A DNA stretch of 64,000 bases from Lonicera japonica. Lineage: Eukaryota > Streptophyta > Magnoliopsida > Dipsacales > Caprifoliaceae. Made by a program: the position numbers and the translations under genes. Shown here one piece after another: positions 22,651 to 35,228 of this stretch. The first letter of the stretch is position 1. Every line of letters begins with the position of its first letter. The notes below the pieces were generated by a model that saw only the letters and a program-made list of their open reading frames with translations, did not search any database and was not told where the DNA came from. The stretch is taken from contig CM038467.1 in NCBI GenBank assembly GCA_021464415.1, positions 32,481,248 to 32,545,247 of the forward strand. Direction: 5' to 3'.

Positions 22651-24204
22651 CTTACTTCTAGATCATATGAGTCTCTGGTTTTATTTGCGAAAAAATGATA
22701 AAAAACTTACTGCTTAACTTTAAAACTTACTGCTTAACTTTCTTGATTGTTAAATAATTAACTTGTTATGTAAAAAATATTGTGAATGTTGCGTGTATGT
22801 TTATGCTAACTTCTATATAATTTTGTGAAAGGTAATTTCTACTGAAAAAATAAAATTAATGTTTTCTTTATCCATTACTGATTAATTCATCTAATATTCT
22901 GTCACTAGCTTTTCTTTATTCATCATTGAGCACTGATTTATTCATCTTCGAAATCCGAGTCTTAAAAATTTAAACATGGTAACTAAAAAGTTCCAAAAGG
23001 CATGTTTTTTGAACAATACTATATATATCTCAAGACACACATGTACATCTCATTTTTATAAAGTCTCAAATTAAAAATATATGTTTTCTTATTGGTAATC
23101 AATATACGAAAATTTCTAAGAACATATCAATTTTTTTTGCTAAAATCTTGCCAGAATATTCTGACAATATCGTATAGTTAACCTTTGAGAGATTTGTCCA
23201 TAATTAACTCCTCCCAAATCTCTTGATTATTGTAGAGTAATTTAGGATTTTTCTATATTTCCTTTTTTTAATCTCTGCTCAACCCTATAGGCTATAGGAA
23301 GGGTCATCATATGTATTATTATTTCATTCAATTCAATATAGACAATTATTCTTATCTCATCTCTCTTATTATTATCTAATTTTATTTGTGCTTTATCACC
23401 TTTGTGGTTGTACATGATGATTTGATTTAAGAGTACATATTAATAAGAACTATTTTTTCTTTACTGGATTAGATCTTCTAACATATTTATTAAATGGTCC
23501 TAAGTCATATTTCTTTGTGTGGGTACACGTTGCATTGTGTATTGTTCAGAGTTAATTTAAAATTTATATATTTTATAAATTGTCTGAGTCACTGTATTAC
23601 AAGTTTCTACGGTACATGATATTTAATTAATTAATTTATTTTATATTTAATTGTTTACTTTTAAAGGTGATGCCTTAACTGAAGAATTTGAGCATCATTA
23701 TAACTTATGAGTAGTCATAGCATCTTGAGTTATTATGATGTGTGATTTATTGACAAAAACACATGAAGTAAATTAGTCATAGGACTATGGTGAATTTAAG
23801 GCATCCAAAATTGCAGTTAAATTATTAAATAATTACTCAGCCTCATAAGGAAGTAATTATTGTAGTAACTTAATTGGAAAAAAATAGTGGTATGGGCATT
23901 AAAAAATAGGAATTCTCTATACCCGTAGGTGTGAATATTTTTATTTTGGTGTCTATATTCTCTAATTTCATTAATAAAGAACAATGTAAATTCTTATGCG
24001 TGTTGCAACCTTTACTCGCAGGAAGGTTAGGATTTACAATTGAATTTAACATGGGTTGATTCAGTATTACAGTTTAAATTCATAGCAATAATTTATATAT
24101 TTTCTTGTTATGTAGTTGTTCATACTTGCGTTACTAAAAATTCTCGTATTCATATATTGTGTTGTAATAATTACTCGGATTAGAAGGATTAAATTCTTTT
24201 AACT
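22651..24204. other. AT-rich non-coding region
   Basis: No coding sequence was recognised. The last few hundred bases may be the degraded 5' leader of the Copia relic that starts near 24205, but no left LTR matching its right LTR could be found. Confidence 0.35.
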
Positions 24205-24912
24205 TTGGGGTGCATGGATATCGATTTATCACTTCGTGTGGACGAACCACCCATTCACACGGAATAAAGGACGCCAGTTAAGGTGGCCTTGTATGAGCAG
24301 TAGGAGTGATCCAACCACTTAAGTTTGATGCTCATTAAGTCTCATGTTAACAAGAGTATTAGAGGTTCAATCTTTCTGATTGAGAAAGTGAAGGACTTCT
24401 TGAAAGCAATTGAAGAACAATTTATGAGTTCTGACAAGGCTCTTGCTAACACCCTAATGAAGAAACTTTCAGAAATAAAACACGATAGTTATAGGAGTGT
24501 GCGTGAGCACATTATGGAAATGAGGGATTACTGCTCAACTAAAGTCACTGGAGATAGATATTTCTGAATCATTTTTAGTGCATTTGTAGTCATTTTTAGA
24601 TGCATTTCGTGCGCAATTCCCTTCCTAATGAATATGCACCATTCAAAACTTCTTATAACACACATAAAAAAATGGTTAATAAATGAACTCTTGACTATAT
24701 GTGTTCAGAGAGAATGGAGATTGAAACATGAAAACTTGGAAAGTGCTCAATCTGATTAATTCATGGATAAAGGAAATGCTAAAAAGGGGCAATAATTCTC
24801 TCATGTTAATAAAGATGAAAAGGTTCCAACGAAAAAAAAATTCATATAGAATGGATGCTTCATCGGTCTGCAAGAAGTCAAGACATAAGAAAAAGAATTG
24901 CCCTAAGTATTA
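24205..24912 (+). pseudogene. Copia gag relic
   Basis: Recognisable gag pieces are DLSLRVDEPP-like sequence near 24220, then LSLMLIKSHVNKSIRGSI, SSDKALANTLMKKL and SVREHIMEMRD (24325-24540), and a zinc-knuckle remnant (VCKKSRHKKKNCPKY) at about 24868-24912 in another frame. Several stops are present. The first 40 or so codons expected of this family are missing. Confidence 0.75.
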
Positions 24913-24951
24913 AAGAAGTGGCTCGAAAAGCGAGGTAATCTCTTATTTTAT

Positions 24952-25209
24952 GTGTGTTATGAATCTAATTTAGTTGATGCTCCTAATAATACATGGTGGA
25001 TTGATTCTAGTGCTACAATTCACATTGTCAATACTATGCAGGGGTTCCTAAGCCTAAGGAAATCGAAGGAAAGTGAGCAAGGCATCTATTCAGGCAATCG
25101 GATGCGTTCACATATGGAAGCTGTGGGAACCTTTAGGCTGATTTTAAAATTTGGTTTCTATTTGGATCTTGAAAACACTTTTATATTCCATCATTTTCTA
25201 GGAATTTAG
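24952..25209 (+). pseudogene. Copia protease relic
   Basis: It contains NTWWIDSSATIHI, where the active-site Asp is followed by SSA rather than the family's SG(A/S). YSGNRMRSHMEAVGTF and DLENTFIFHHF follow, typical of the protease-to-pre-integrase segment of this copia group. The frame breaks at 25209. Confidence 0.75.
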
Positions 25210-25307
25210 TTTCTATTTCAAGACTAATACCGTATGATTTTAAATTTGTTTTTAAAGATTCTGGTTTCAGTTTATTTAAAAATTGTATTATTATTGGAAA
25301 TGGTTTT

Positions 25308-26495
25308 GTGATTTATGGTCTATTTAAATTTAATTTAGATCCGGCTTTTGAATGTAATCTTTCAACCATCCATGATGGTGTTGGCACTAAGAGATGTATT
25401 ATTAATAAGCACTCCTCTAAATTATGGCACAAGAGATTAAGACATATCTCTATAGTGAGAATCAAGAGGTTGGTAAAGGATGAAGTCCTAGCAACTCTGG
25501 ACTTTACTGAGTTTGGCACTTGTGTGGACTGCATAAAAAGGAAGCAGGCCAATAAGACCACTAAAAGTGCCAAGAGGAGTTATGAAATTCTTGAGATTGT
25601 ACACACTGATATTTGTGGGTCGTTTCCTACTCCATGCATGAATGGACAAAGATACTTTGTCTCATTCATTGATGACCACTCAAGATTTATGTATCTCTAT
25701 CTTCTATATGATAATGCAGAAGCATTTGATACATTTAAAACATATAAAGCGAAAATAGAGAAACAGAAAGAAAAGAAAATTAAAATTGTAAGGTTAGATA
25801 GGGGAAGGGAGTATTATGGAAAGTACACAGAAAAGGGACAAATGTTAGGTCCATTTGCTATATTTCTTAAAGAAGAAGGCATTATTGCACAATATACAAT
25901 ACCAGGCACGCCATAACAAAATGGTGTAGCTGAAAGAAGAAACCGTATGCTTATGGACATGGTAAGAAGAATGCTGAGCAACTCTAGTCTTCCCTTAAAT
26001 TTATGGAGTGAAGCCTTGAAAACAGTTATATATGTCTTAAATAGGATTCCATCTAAAGCAATTCCTAAAACACCTTTTGAAATTTGGAATTGATGGAAAT
26101 CAAGTTTGAGGCATTTACACATATGGGATTGTCCAGTTGAGGTTAGGGTTTACAATCCACAATTAAAGAAATTGGACCCAAGGACAGTCAGTGGATTTTT
26201 CATAGGCTATCCCATGAACTCTAAGGGATTTAGGTTTTACTGTCCCTCTCACACACCTAGAATTGTAGAAGCTAGAAATGCTAAATTTCTTGAAGATCTT
26301 GAACTTAGTGGGAGTGAACTTTTTCGTAAAGTAGAATTTGAGGAAATAAAAAAACCAATTGACTCATTTTCTAGACAAGATGAATTGATTACTTTTCAAC
26401 AAATACCATTAGGTATTCACGAAGAGCAACCAATTCAAGAGGAACCACTCCATGAAAAACAAGTTCATATAGAACCTGCTCACATACAGTCTTGA
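25308..26495 (+). pseudogene. Copia integrase relic
   Basis: The pre-integrase motif (KLWHKRLRHISI) and the zinc-binding CVDCIK lead into the integrase core: HTDICGSFPTP, FIDDHSRFMYLY and VRLDRGREYYG up to 25915. After a stop (25914-25916) the frame carries [10 protein letters not shown], then WDCPVEVRVYNPQ, PRTVSGFFIGY and RFYCPSHTPRIVE to 26495. A stop and a frame change also interrupt the stretch near 26090-26105. Confidence 0.8.
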
Positions 26496-26581
26496 GCACT
26501 GGAAAGCTGCCAAAAGAGTCTTGAGGTATCCACAAGGAACCAAGGACCATATGCTCACATACAGTCACACTGACCTTTTGG
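26496..26581 (+). pseudogene. Copia RNase H relic, piece 1, joined to integrase by a deletion
   Basis: It reads EHWKAAKRVLRYPQGTKDHM and TYSHTDLL, which belongs just after the reverse-transcriptase domain. The roughly 400 codons of reverse transcriptase that should lie between it and 26495 are absent. A 14-bp direct repeat (GCTCACATACAGTC) lies at 26478-26491 and again at 26553-26566. The next codons resume after the hAT insertion. Confidence 0.75.
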
Positions 26582-27202
26582 TAGGGGTGCCATCCGATCT
26601 GATCTGGTCATTTTAAACCATCCGCATTTGATCTGATCCGATGTCAATTTTAGGTTTTGGCATCCAATCCAATACACTTTACCAATCCAATCCAATTAAA
26701 TGTTGGATTGGATCGGTCTCAATCCGATCCGATTAGAAGTTTAAAATAAGATATATTATATCCTTGAAATGTTCAATTCTAATATAAAACAAGACGTAAA
26801 CTACTTGTAAATTAAATATAATCCATTATAAATAAAGTTCAAGTGTTCAACCAAATAGTTTCAAGTTAAAATGTCTATTGTCTAACCAAAAATACATAAT
26901 TAAACCAAGTGACGAATCATGATTAAACTAAATATTAAATAACAAACCAAGATTAAATGATTTTAAAGTGACCCCTTGTATATATTATATTATGCCACCA
27001 ATTATGGAGAGACATGTGGCAACTCTAATAATGGATTGAATTGGATCGGTTCTTAGAGCACATCAAACAAGAACCGGTCCAATTTTTTTCAGTTTTTAAA
27101 TTTTGAATCCGATCCAATCCAATCATCAATAAAATTCAGGAAAAATGGATTAGATTGGATTGAATCGGTTCCTCAGTTTGGATTGGATTCTGGACACCCC
27201 TA
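26582..27202. mobile_element. hAT-type non-autonomous element with 8-bp TSD
   Basis: The 621-bp element opens TAGGGGTGCC and closes GGACACCCCTA, giving hAT-like terminal inverted repeats. It is flanked by the perfect 8-bp duplication CCTTTTGG (26574-26581 and 27203-27210). Subterminal regions carry many GGATTGGAT and CCGATCC words in opposite orientations at the two ends. No transposase is encoded. It sits in the RNase H coding region of the Copia relic. Confidence 0.9.
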
Positions 27203-27322
27203 CCTTTTGGAAATGGTTGGGTATTCTGATTCAGATTTTGCCGGATGTGAAAACACGAGGAAGTCTACTTCATGATACATCTTTCTTTTTGCTGGAGGTG
27301 CTGTATCTTGGCAGAGCGTTAA

Positions 27323-29067
27323 TGTCGACACCCCACTTCGTGACCCCCGCAAGCACCCTAAAAGAAAACTCATAGAAAGTACACATCGAGTTCAAAACTC
27401 ACCTACACACTATAGAATGCTTCGGGGGAGTTTGTATGGCAACAAACAGGCCTACTATATGTGTTTGTCACACGAAAAATCCATTAAACATCGACCAACC
27501 ACTTTATGACACATCACAGTGCCAGAACCCATCACTTCAACTGTTTGTCACGCGACAAATAGGTACAGTGAACAGATATGTCACAAGTACAATATGTTTG
27601 TCGCGTGACAAATAGATAAAATTGGGGAATGTCGCGTGACAAACCCTCCCAATCGCTATAAATAGGCCAACACCCCCATTGGTTCGACACAGCAACTTCT
27701 CACCACGATTTTTGCACTAAATTTTCCTATTCTCTTTCATATTTTTTAATTTTTAAGCCTTCTCCGGAAGCACCTGTGACAATATTTATTTCTACAAGAG
27801 TTTCGGATCTAATCTTGGCGCCCGAAGTGTCATCTTCTAGAATCAGACCGCTGAAAATATTTCTAAGAGAAAAGCTAATATTCGCCGGAGATCTTCTCTG
27901 CCATATTATATTTTCTCTCTATCATTCTAATATATATCGTCAGGAAGGTAACTAAAGTCTCTTATAATAATCAAATAATATATCTGCATACTAGTTTTAT
28001 TGTGCTTTATTTAGTAGTTATAAATTTGTTTAATTCTTAATTAAGTTTATTATACATACTTAATTTTTTGGAAGTATTATAAGTAAGTATGGAGTTGGCT
28101 TGCTTGGGGCAATATAAACTGAAAGCATTTACTTTCACCTTCTCAAATTTTAATTAAGTTTATTATTTATAGACTTTTTATATTTGTTGTTCTGTCCACC
28201 TTCTAGTTGAATAAACTTATTATACGTTATCGAAATTCTATCGTTTTTAAACAAAACAACTTGATAAAACCCTAATAAAATCATTTGTAAAACCAAAATA
28301 AGTAATACCATTATCATCCGGATAAAATCAAGTTTTCAAAATCCGGACTGATAAAGTTTAGTTAGGAATTAAACTCGGGTATATTATGTCTTCCATATAG
28401 ACTACAATATATCTGATACACTATCCTCAAGAGTCGAATTCCATATTAAATTAATTTCGATAAAGATTTGATATTTTCTAAATTAACCAAACGAGATAAT
28501 TGATATTGTAATCTGATGAAACAATATCGAATCACTCTTATTTCAAAACAAATAAAATAAACTTTTGTCACTAGTAATTAAACTTCGACAAAACCAAAAC
28601 ATCAAATCACGAAAAACAAAGTTTCCATCCCTTTTCTCGTTTTCCCCAAAATCAAGTTTTTCATGAAATATTTCCAAAAAGTAGTAGAATATCAGTGAAA
28701 GCATCAAAGTTTTCTAACATTAAACAAACATATAAGACCACTAGAGACCAAAAGGGTAGAATGAGTGCTTAACACCTTTCTAATCCGTAATATAGTTCTC
28801 GAACCCTATCGAATTATGGTTTCGTAGACAAACGTGTAAAGAAATGCTTATTTGTAGCCTTTCTCCGTACACAATTTTTAAATTCGTTTTTTTTAAAAGT
28901 ACTGACAACTCTAAATGAACCCCTCTTGCATCTAAAAATTGGATATAGGGATACCCGATATGAATTATTAACACATAGAAGCAAATGGAATAACGAAACT
29001 CCTTTCAATGTTTCAAACTCCCAAATTAGAAGTTAAGACCAGAGGGTCGCATTTGCGAATTCTCACA
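27323..29067 (+). mobile_element. Solo LTR (1745 bp), gypsy-type, nested in Copia RNase H
   Basis: It starts TGTCGACACCCC and ends GCGAATTCTCACA, with the perfect duplication GTTAA on both sides (27318-27322 and 29068-29072). Removing it restores the RNase H order AVSWQS then KQSIIASSTMEAEF. A TATA box (TATAAATA, 27657-27664) is preceded by four copies of a TTTGTCnCGnGACAAA palindrome. The stretch GTAGAATGAGTGCTTAACACC (about 28756-28776) has a homologue at about 56235-56256, so this LTR is related to the one broken by Cassandra. Confidence 0.9.
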
Positions 29068-29400
29068 GTTAAGCAATCCATTATTGCTTCGTCTACCATG
29101 GAGGCAGAATTTATTACTTGCTATGAAGCTACAACACAGGCATTATGGTTGAGGAATTTTATCACAAAGTTAAGGATTGTCGATTCTATAGCAAAACCTC
29201 TAAAAATTAATTGTGATAATTCAGCTACAATTTTCTTCTCTAAAAATAATAAGATGGAAGCCGAAGTAGCATATCGACATAAAGTATTTGATGGTTAAAG
29301 ACATATTAAAAAGCATTAAGTTTTCATTGAGCATATCAGTATTGAATTGATGATAGCGGATCATATGACTAAAGGTTTGCCGACTAAGTTATATAAAAGT
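29068..29400 (+). pseudogene. Copia RNase H relic, terminal piece
   Basis: The frame carries KQSIIASSTMEAEFITCYEA, ALWLRNFITKL and NCDNSATIFFSKNNK, the C-terminal copia RNase H, then a stop at 29296-29298. Sequence past it still resembles the family end (DHMTKGLPTKLYKSHVDHMG, about 29358-29420). Confidence 0.8.
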
Positions 29401-29800
29401 CATGTGGATCATATGGGACTTATGGGCTCATTTTATTTTTCAAGTTGCTTCATTTTTTTGTAAACAATTTAAGTGGTTTTTAGAGAATTAAATAATTTTC
29501 TTTTATGCACATAAAGTTTCATTTGAAAGTAATCCGTTGGGATTATTACAGTTGGATCTTGAATGACTTATTTAAGGATCATTCATAAGAATAATGTACT
29601 CACTTAGTAAAATTTATTGCATTGTAATACATGGAAGGAAATTTTTGATAATAAGACATGATCGCCAGATTCATGCATTGAAGGATTATATTTGAGTAAT
29701 TAGGTTTCCGCTACTATTGGTTTGGACAATACAGTTGAATGTAGTTACAGTGTTATCATCCGTCAAGAATTTTAATGTTTATATGGGCCAAGTGGGAGAA

Positions 29801-30330
29801 TGTTAAACATATCTCTAAGTGACCCACATATTTATTTATAATTAATTTATTATCATTATATTATTATATATTGTAATATTATTTAATTTCAAAATATGGG
29901 TGTTAACTAATTAAGGTTCAAACCTATAACGAAAAAAATCACAGCTTTATTTGTTTGATGGAAACAAATCAAGGAATTGTTTGTTTGATGGAAACAAATA
30001 ATTAAAGATTTATTTTCAAGAATAAAGGTCCCTATATATTCCTATATATGCTTTGTGGTTCCTATCAGAAACAAACGTGAGTTTTATGAGGGAATAGGCT
30101 AGAAGATCTCTATCAAATAAAATTGAGTGTACTTTTGGTGTACGCTTGAAGTAAAGGTGGTTTATATCTCAATTTGGACAACAATGGCTGGAGCTAAGAT
30201 CAAATTCTTCCTCTACAGTATTATCTTAATTTTACACACAAAGTACACATATGGTTTGATTTGTTTCTCCACGTGCAGGTGAGGATCGCATGTGATAGGG
30301 AGTGTTGAATTGTTTACTTACTTCCTAACA
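29801..30330 (+). repeat. Right LTR of the decayed Copia element
   Basis: It starts TGTTAAACAT after the purine tract AAGTGGGAGAA and probably ends TTCCTAACA at 30330. A duplicated TTGTTTGATGGAAACAAAT lies at about 29949-30000. Its left partner was not found, so the right edge rests on the TGTT...AACA ends alone. Confidence 0.6.
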
Positions 30331-33000
30331 CCTTATACTTTTGGGAGCGATGGTTTATAGTATAGCTTGGGTCGTTGACGAAGCTTTCTCTATGGTTGAG
30401 AGGTTGAGAATAATTCCTTAGCGGTGGTGGTTGCTTTGAACGTGAGGGACTAATACTTTCAATGTAGAGCTGGCCTTAAAGTATGGATGGTAGGGTAATC
30501 GGCCAAGACTTAAAATTTAAGAGGGGTGCCAATATTTATTTATATATATAATAATTGGGGGAGACCAAAAATTTGGACTAACCCATAAGATTTTATTTTT
30601 AGTAAAATTAATATAATAATAGATGATAAAAGGCAACAAATTAACAACGTAGTTTTTATTTGTAAGTAGGTTCCTCCTAGGATTGTTATATTTTACTATT
30701 AGTACATCCTCTTTTTTGTGTGTGTATTTTATATTAACTTGATAATGGTGAATGAATAAAATACAAGCTACTAGCTCTCTTTCTCTCTCTGTCACTATTA
30801 CCTCAAAGTTTGGACTAGATCATTTATAATGAGTTTTCCTTTCTATTATATGTATTAGAAAAGTGTTACAATGCTCCAATATAGTAAATAGTAAAAAGAC
30901 TACAAAGGGCAAAACTTGGACACTACTTTAGCACTTTACAAATGGATTATTTCTTTATCCACAAACTAATTAACTTTACAATTACAACTATCTTCTTGTC
31001 AGTGGTTGTCTTGGTTATAATGCCTTATCTCGGGGTGGTGTTATAGCCAAGTCAGCTAGCACAAATGTCCTACACTTATTGGTGGGGATGACCATATTGG
31101 CATTGGCAATCTTTATTATATTCAGCTATAAGGCCAAAGCAATTTAGGCCTACCCCTTTCTTCTTCTAGGTTTCACCAGTTCTCTAAGCCCAAATTAAGT
31201 TTGTATTTTGGGCTCCCTCAATTGTCCTCAAGCATTTGAGTTCCACCGATTTCATGAACTCAGATGCTTATGCTTCAACATGGGACTTTTTCTCTTCAAG
31301 CACATCGCTCACCCATTTGAAATTTCATTCCCATCCTTATAAAAATCTTTTGGTTCCAAAGAATAATATTTCCATGGTTAAGGATTTTCCATGTGTTTAT
31401 TTTCGTTGGTGAGCCTTCGCGCGCTCCAGCCATTACATCATTATAAATGACGTACCTTTTATTATTCATCTGTTCCCAAGGCTGGGGAGTGTCTTTTCAA
31501 AAGAAGTAGATTATACTTTATATATATTTATATTAATACATACATAAATCCCCAAAACTATTCTTCGTTTCTTCTTCCTTTTCTTTTTGATTTCTTTATT
31601 TTTGCATCTCCAGAAACAAATTCCTCCATCCCCATAACTAAGTTCTTTTCGCATCAAACCTCATGTTTTAGGGTTTTCACTAAGCAACTTGCATTTTTTT
31701 CTCAATATTTGTAAGTCTTCTCTACTGATTTCCATTATTCATTATTCCTGTATTAATCCTATATTCATAGTATTTTTCAGAATTCTTCAAATAGTTTAAA
31801 ATAACCCTTTAACAATAGGAAAATGGACACTTTAGTCAGATAGTAAAAGATTGGCTTTAAGGATAAATACATTCCAAAAGGTACCATCTGGAGAAAATGT
31901 AGTCCAAAGGAAAACATTCTTCGATTAAGTGTTACCCAATCTCCTATCAGGGTATAGTATCAAATATATACTTCCTTTTTCCTTAGGCCTGGCCTAACTC
32001 TCCCCTTTGATCCACTGTTGGTGGAATTTCTTAGGGAAAACTAGGTTCCATTTATTTCAATTAACTCCTAATGTATTTAGGATTGTTCTTGGTGTAGCCG
32101 AGTTGAATAGACATTTCAATTTGAAATTAGGACTTAAGGAAATAAAAATTATGTTATTCCTTTAGCCTTATGGAGGACAAATGGAATCTTAAGGCTAGGC
32201 CTGAACCGAATTTCCATCCTTATTGAGGGATTTGCCTCCTCCCACAAAGGCTATTACTTAGACAAATAATAATCACTGGTGTTGAGGAGCCAGATCCTTT
32301 TAAAAGCCAGCAGTGCCAAAACAATTCAGCTCCCTAGTGTGTTGATTTATAGGTTATTGTACTCTATTTTCTTTTTCTTTCTTCTCATTCAATTCTTGTA
32401 ACTTACTCGCTTTGTGGTTTGCAGCTGGTGGCGCTAAGGAACCCTTCACTCAACCGGAGTTAGACAAAATAAATACTCGCCAATGAAGCCTTTGTGATTT
32501 AAGGCAAAAAATTACTTAAGTCAAGGGGCACAAACTTAATTAACTTAACTAATTCCATGAAAAGCTCATAAAAGGTAATTTCTTATCCAAGCACCTAAAA
32601 ATCCTCCAAGAGAGGCTGGATTAACAATCAAACTGACTAACAGAGATTATTTTTGCATTATGAAAAAGAACTAAGTGATTAAGCAAAATTGAGGCCTAAT
32701 ATCTGGTACACTAAAGAAAATGGCAAAGTCATGGGACACCCAATATAAGGACTTACCCAAAAAATCTTGACAACCTATTAAGTGAATCAGGGCTTTATTT
32801 ATTTTTTTCAGAGCATAAGGGGCAGGAGCTACCTAATAATAATTAGTTTCCCATCTTTTATGCAACTCAAATTTTTTTTATAACAAATGGTGAAACATAA
32901 CCATACAACAAGTGGATAAAATAAAATTTTCATTTATAATAAAATGTGTATTTACATTACAAAATAAAATGAAAATTACACAAGAAATGTAAAGAAGCCT
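30331..33000. other. Non-coding region, probable old LTR debris
   Basis: No gene is supported. A CTGGTGGCGCT motif after TTTGCAG (about 32418-32435) resembles the junction that follows some gypsy-type LTRs, but I could not find a paired LTR or flanking duplication. Confidence 0.3.
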
Positions 33001-33004
33001 AGAT

Positions 33005-34760
33005 TACTACTGCTGATCTTGATCTGCTCCTTCATCCCCTCTTACAGTCCACTTGGAGTAAGGAGCCCTATTTCCCACTTAGCCAGTACATCTGGTTGTT
33101 TTACCCTGATCAGTTGAAGAATCGGAAGGGCATCAGGCGTCTTCTCAACAATTTTTGCCTCTATATCTGGAGTCAACTCAATCTTCGTTAGGACCTCAAG
33201 GTTCCCAAGGTCTGCAGGGTTCTACAAAGCGAGCTCCTTGAACTTTTAAAAACCAGGGACAAAGGAATCATAAATCCTTAAGAAGGCCCCTTCATTACCA
33301 CAAAAGTCCTCCACAACATGTGACTCCGGAGTAAGGATTGAGTCTTTTAGCTATTTTAGCTCATTCTCTATGTCAGAGACCTGGACCTTGGTAGCCTTAT
33401 GGTGCTGGTAAAAAGAAGAAAGTTTATCCTTTTTAGTTGATAGCTGGGTTTAGAGGTCCCTCCATCTGGTATCAACATTTTCTCTACCCTTACGTTTTAG
33501 CTTCGTAGCCCTTTGAGCTGCCACTAAAGTAAACCCAGCATTATGCAATTCCCTCTTTGCTTAGATCAACTTGGACATGAAATTAACGGTTTGGCTTCTT
33601 GGCATCGCATTCCTGCTCTAGGGCTTTATAAGCTGACTCCATACGACCAAAATGTCATTGAAGCTATTAACTTTAGCCTTTAGCCCTTTAGTCTCGGAGA
33701 TCGCGATGTTGGCTTGGGCCACATAGCCCTTTTATCTTCCCCAACCTCTTTAGGTAGTTCGTTTTGTGTCCAAAAAGTTCTTCTTAGAGGGTAAAAATGC
33801 TTATAAAGCTGTACCTCTTCAGTCAAATAAAGTGAAGAATATAAGAGGTGTAAAGCCTACAAATATATGGAGACAAGTCGGTTAAACATGAAAGGGAAAT
33901 CACAATAATTAAAAGAAAGAAAAGGATATGATCACTACCTGACTTATATGAAAGCCGAAAAAGTTGGCCATAGATGCAATATCTTTTTTTCCTAATTAAA
34001 AACCGTATATGGGACAAAGGTGGCAGCATCAAGCCCTTCATAATGAAGTTAAACCTATATTAGGGAGTGGATTCAGGCATGCTGGTACTAGGTCTGTTAG
34101 GTGAAGAGGTCTGAATGGGGGGGCATCATTGGCTCCAATGATAACCACGTCCTCTTCGGTCTCATCCCACTTATCATCGAACCCTTGGCAAGGTAGCTCT
34201 AAGCACTATCAGCACCATGAATACTCTTCTTCTTTAGAATTTTCTTTTTTGGGCTCAAAAGATGCAAATCCTTATCGGGCGTCATCAGATCCATCCAAGA
34301 ATGTATATCTTAGACAGAAAGCGGGCAGCGGCAGTGGTTGGAGCTTCAGTGGGAAAAGAATTCCTTTATCATGAGTGTAGGGATGTTCTCATTTGCCACC
34401 TTAGGTCCTTTAAACTCTTAGAATGGGGACAACCCTTAAAAAGCATGCATTCTCTTCGTTGCGGCCTTACAATGTTCACCTTAAAGGCCAACTTTGAGAA
34501 TTGGACATAAAAGAGTTAGCAAAAGAAGAATGATAAAACAACATATATAAGTAAAAAACAAAGGCTTGCTTTTATTTGTGACCACTAGGACCTATTGAAA
34601 GTGGTGACCTCCAAAACAGTGTCGCTCTGGGAGGGGAGCGGGAGCTGCTGTGAGCCTGTTTGATCCCTGTTATGTAGGCCTCCTTCTCTAACCTTTGCGT
34701 CCTTTGAGCTTCTAATCCTCTTAAGACCTTGGTGTTTGGACCCCTTTTTGGTGGCCTCTT
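33005..34760 (-). pseudogene. Decayed coiled-coil ORF, probably transposon-derived
   Basis: On the minus strand one frame, broken by several stops, encodes Lys/Glu/Ala-rich helical sequence over about 33740 to 33005. Pieces include AQANIAISETKGLKAKVNSF, AAQRATKLKRKGRENVD, QLSTKKDKLSSFYQHHKATK, VQVSDIENELK and KIELTPDIEAKIVEKTPDAL. A basic segment (KKGSKHQGLKRIRSSKDAK) lies near 34760 to 34690. It resembles the coiled-coil tails of plant gypsy-type transposon ORFs, but I cannot name the family. Plus-strand ORFs here look accidental. Confidence 0.4.
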
Positions 34761-34964
34761 AGGCCTTTTGGCTCTAGGTCATTACATATTTAGAGGCTTC
34801 AGCACTTTTAAGGGCTTGATGTCCTCACCGTCAGGACATTAAGGTTTATATCAGAAGCTTAGGACACAGGCCATATCTCCTCCGCATTTGTGGAGCGATA
34901 TTTCAATATAATGCTTTAAGAAAATATCCTTAGCATTTTTATCTAAGTTGATTCCACCATATCA

Positions 34965-35228
34965 AGCTTATTTTCCTTTATTGAAAAATTAATAGGAAAG
35001 GAAATCCAGGTCAAGTTTTCAAAAGAAAAGAGATAAATGACAAAAATAAAAAGTACATGAAACTTACTTATGGACCCTGACTCTATGAACCAGCTTATTT
35101 TCCTTTATTGAAAAATTGATAAGAAAGGAAGTACAAGTCAGTTTTCAAAAAAGAAAAGAGAGAGATAAATGAGAGGATAAAAAAAAGTACATGAAACTTA
35201 CTTATGGACCCCGACTTTGTGAACCAGT
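34965..35228. repeat. Tandem duplication of about 128 bp
   Basis: Two units begin CAGCTTATTTTCC or CAAGCTTATTTTCC at about 34965 and 35092. They share TTTATTGAAAAATT, GTACATGAAACTTACTTATG and GGACCC-GACT, and differ by small indels in the A-rich middle. Confidence 0.75.

Larger units (their letters stand above)
24205..30330 (+). mobile_element. Decayed Ty1/copia element with nested insertions
   Basis: In order it holds gag (24205-24910), protease (24952-25209), integrase (25308-26495), a deletion of the reverse transcriptase, RNase H in three pieces (26496-26581, 27203-27317, 29068-29400), a polypurine tract (AAGTGGGAGAA, 29790-29800) and a right LTR (29801-30330). The left LTR and the start of gag are missing. 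A hAT MITE (26582-27202) and a solo LTR (27323-29067) later split RNase H. There are many stops and frame changes. It is of a different copia lineage from the element at 8273. Confidence 0.88.

Noticed and set aside
27323..27664. CRISPR-like array of palindromes
   Set aside because: The repeats are irregularly spaced, few, and lie in a plant LTR promoter.
34129..34510. Overlapping plus-strand ORFs
   Set aside because: They are opposite a decayed minus-strand frame, and neither shows a domain.
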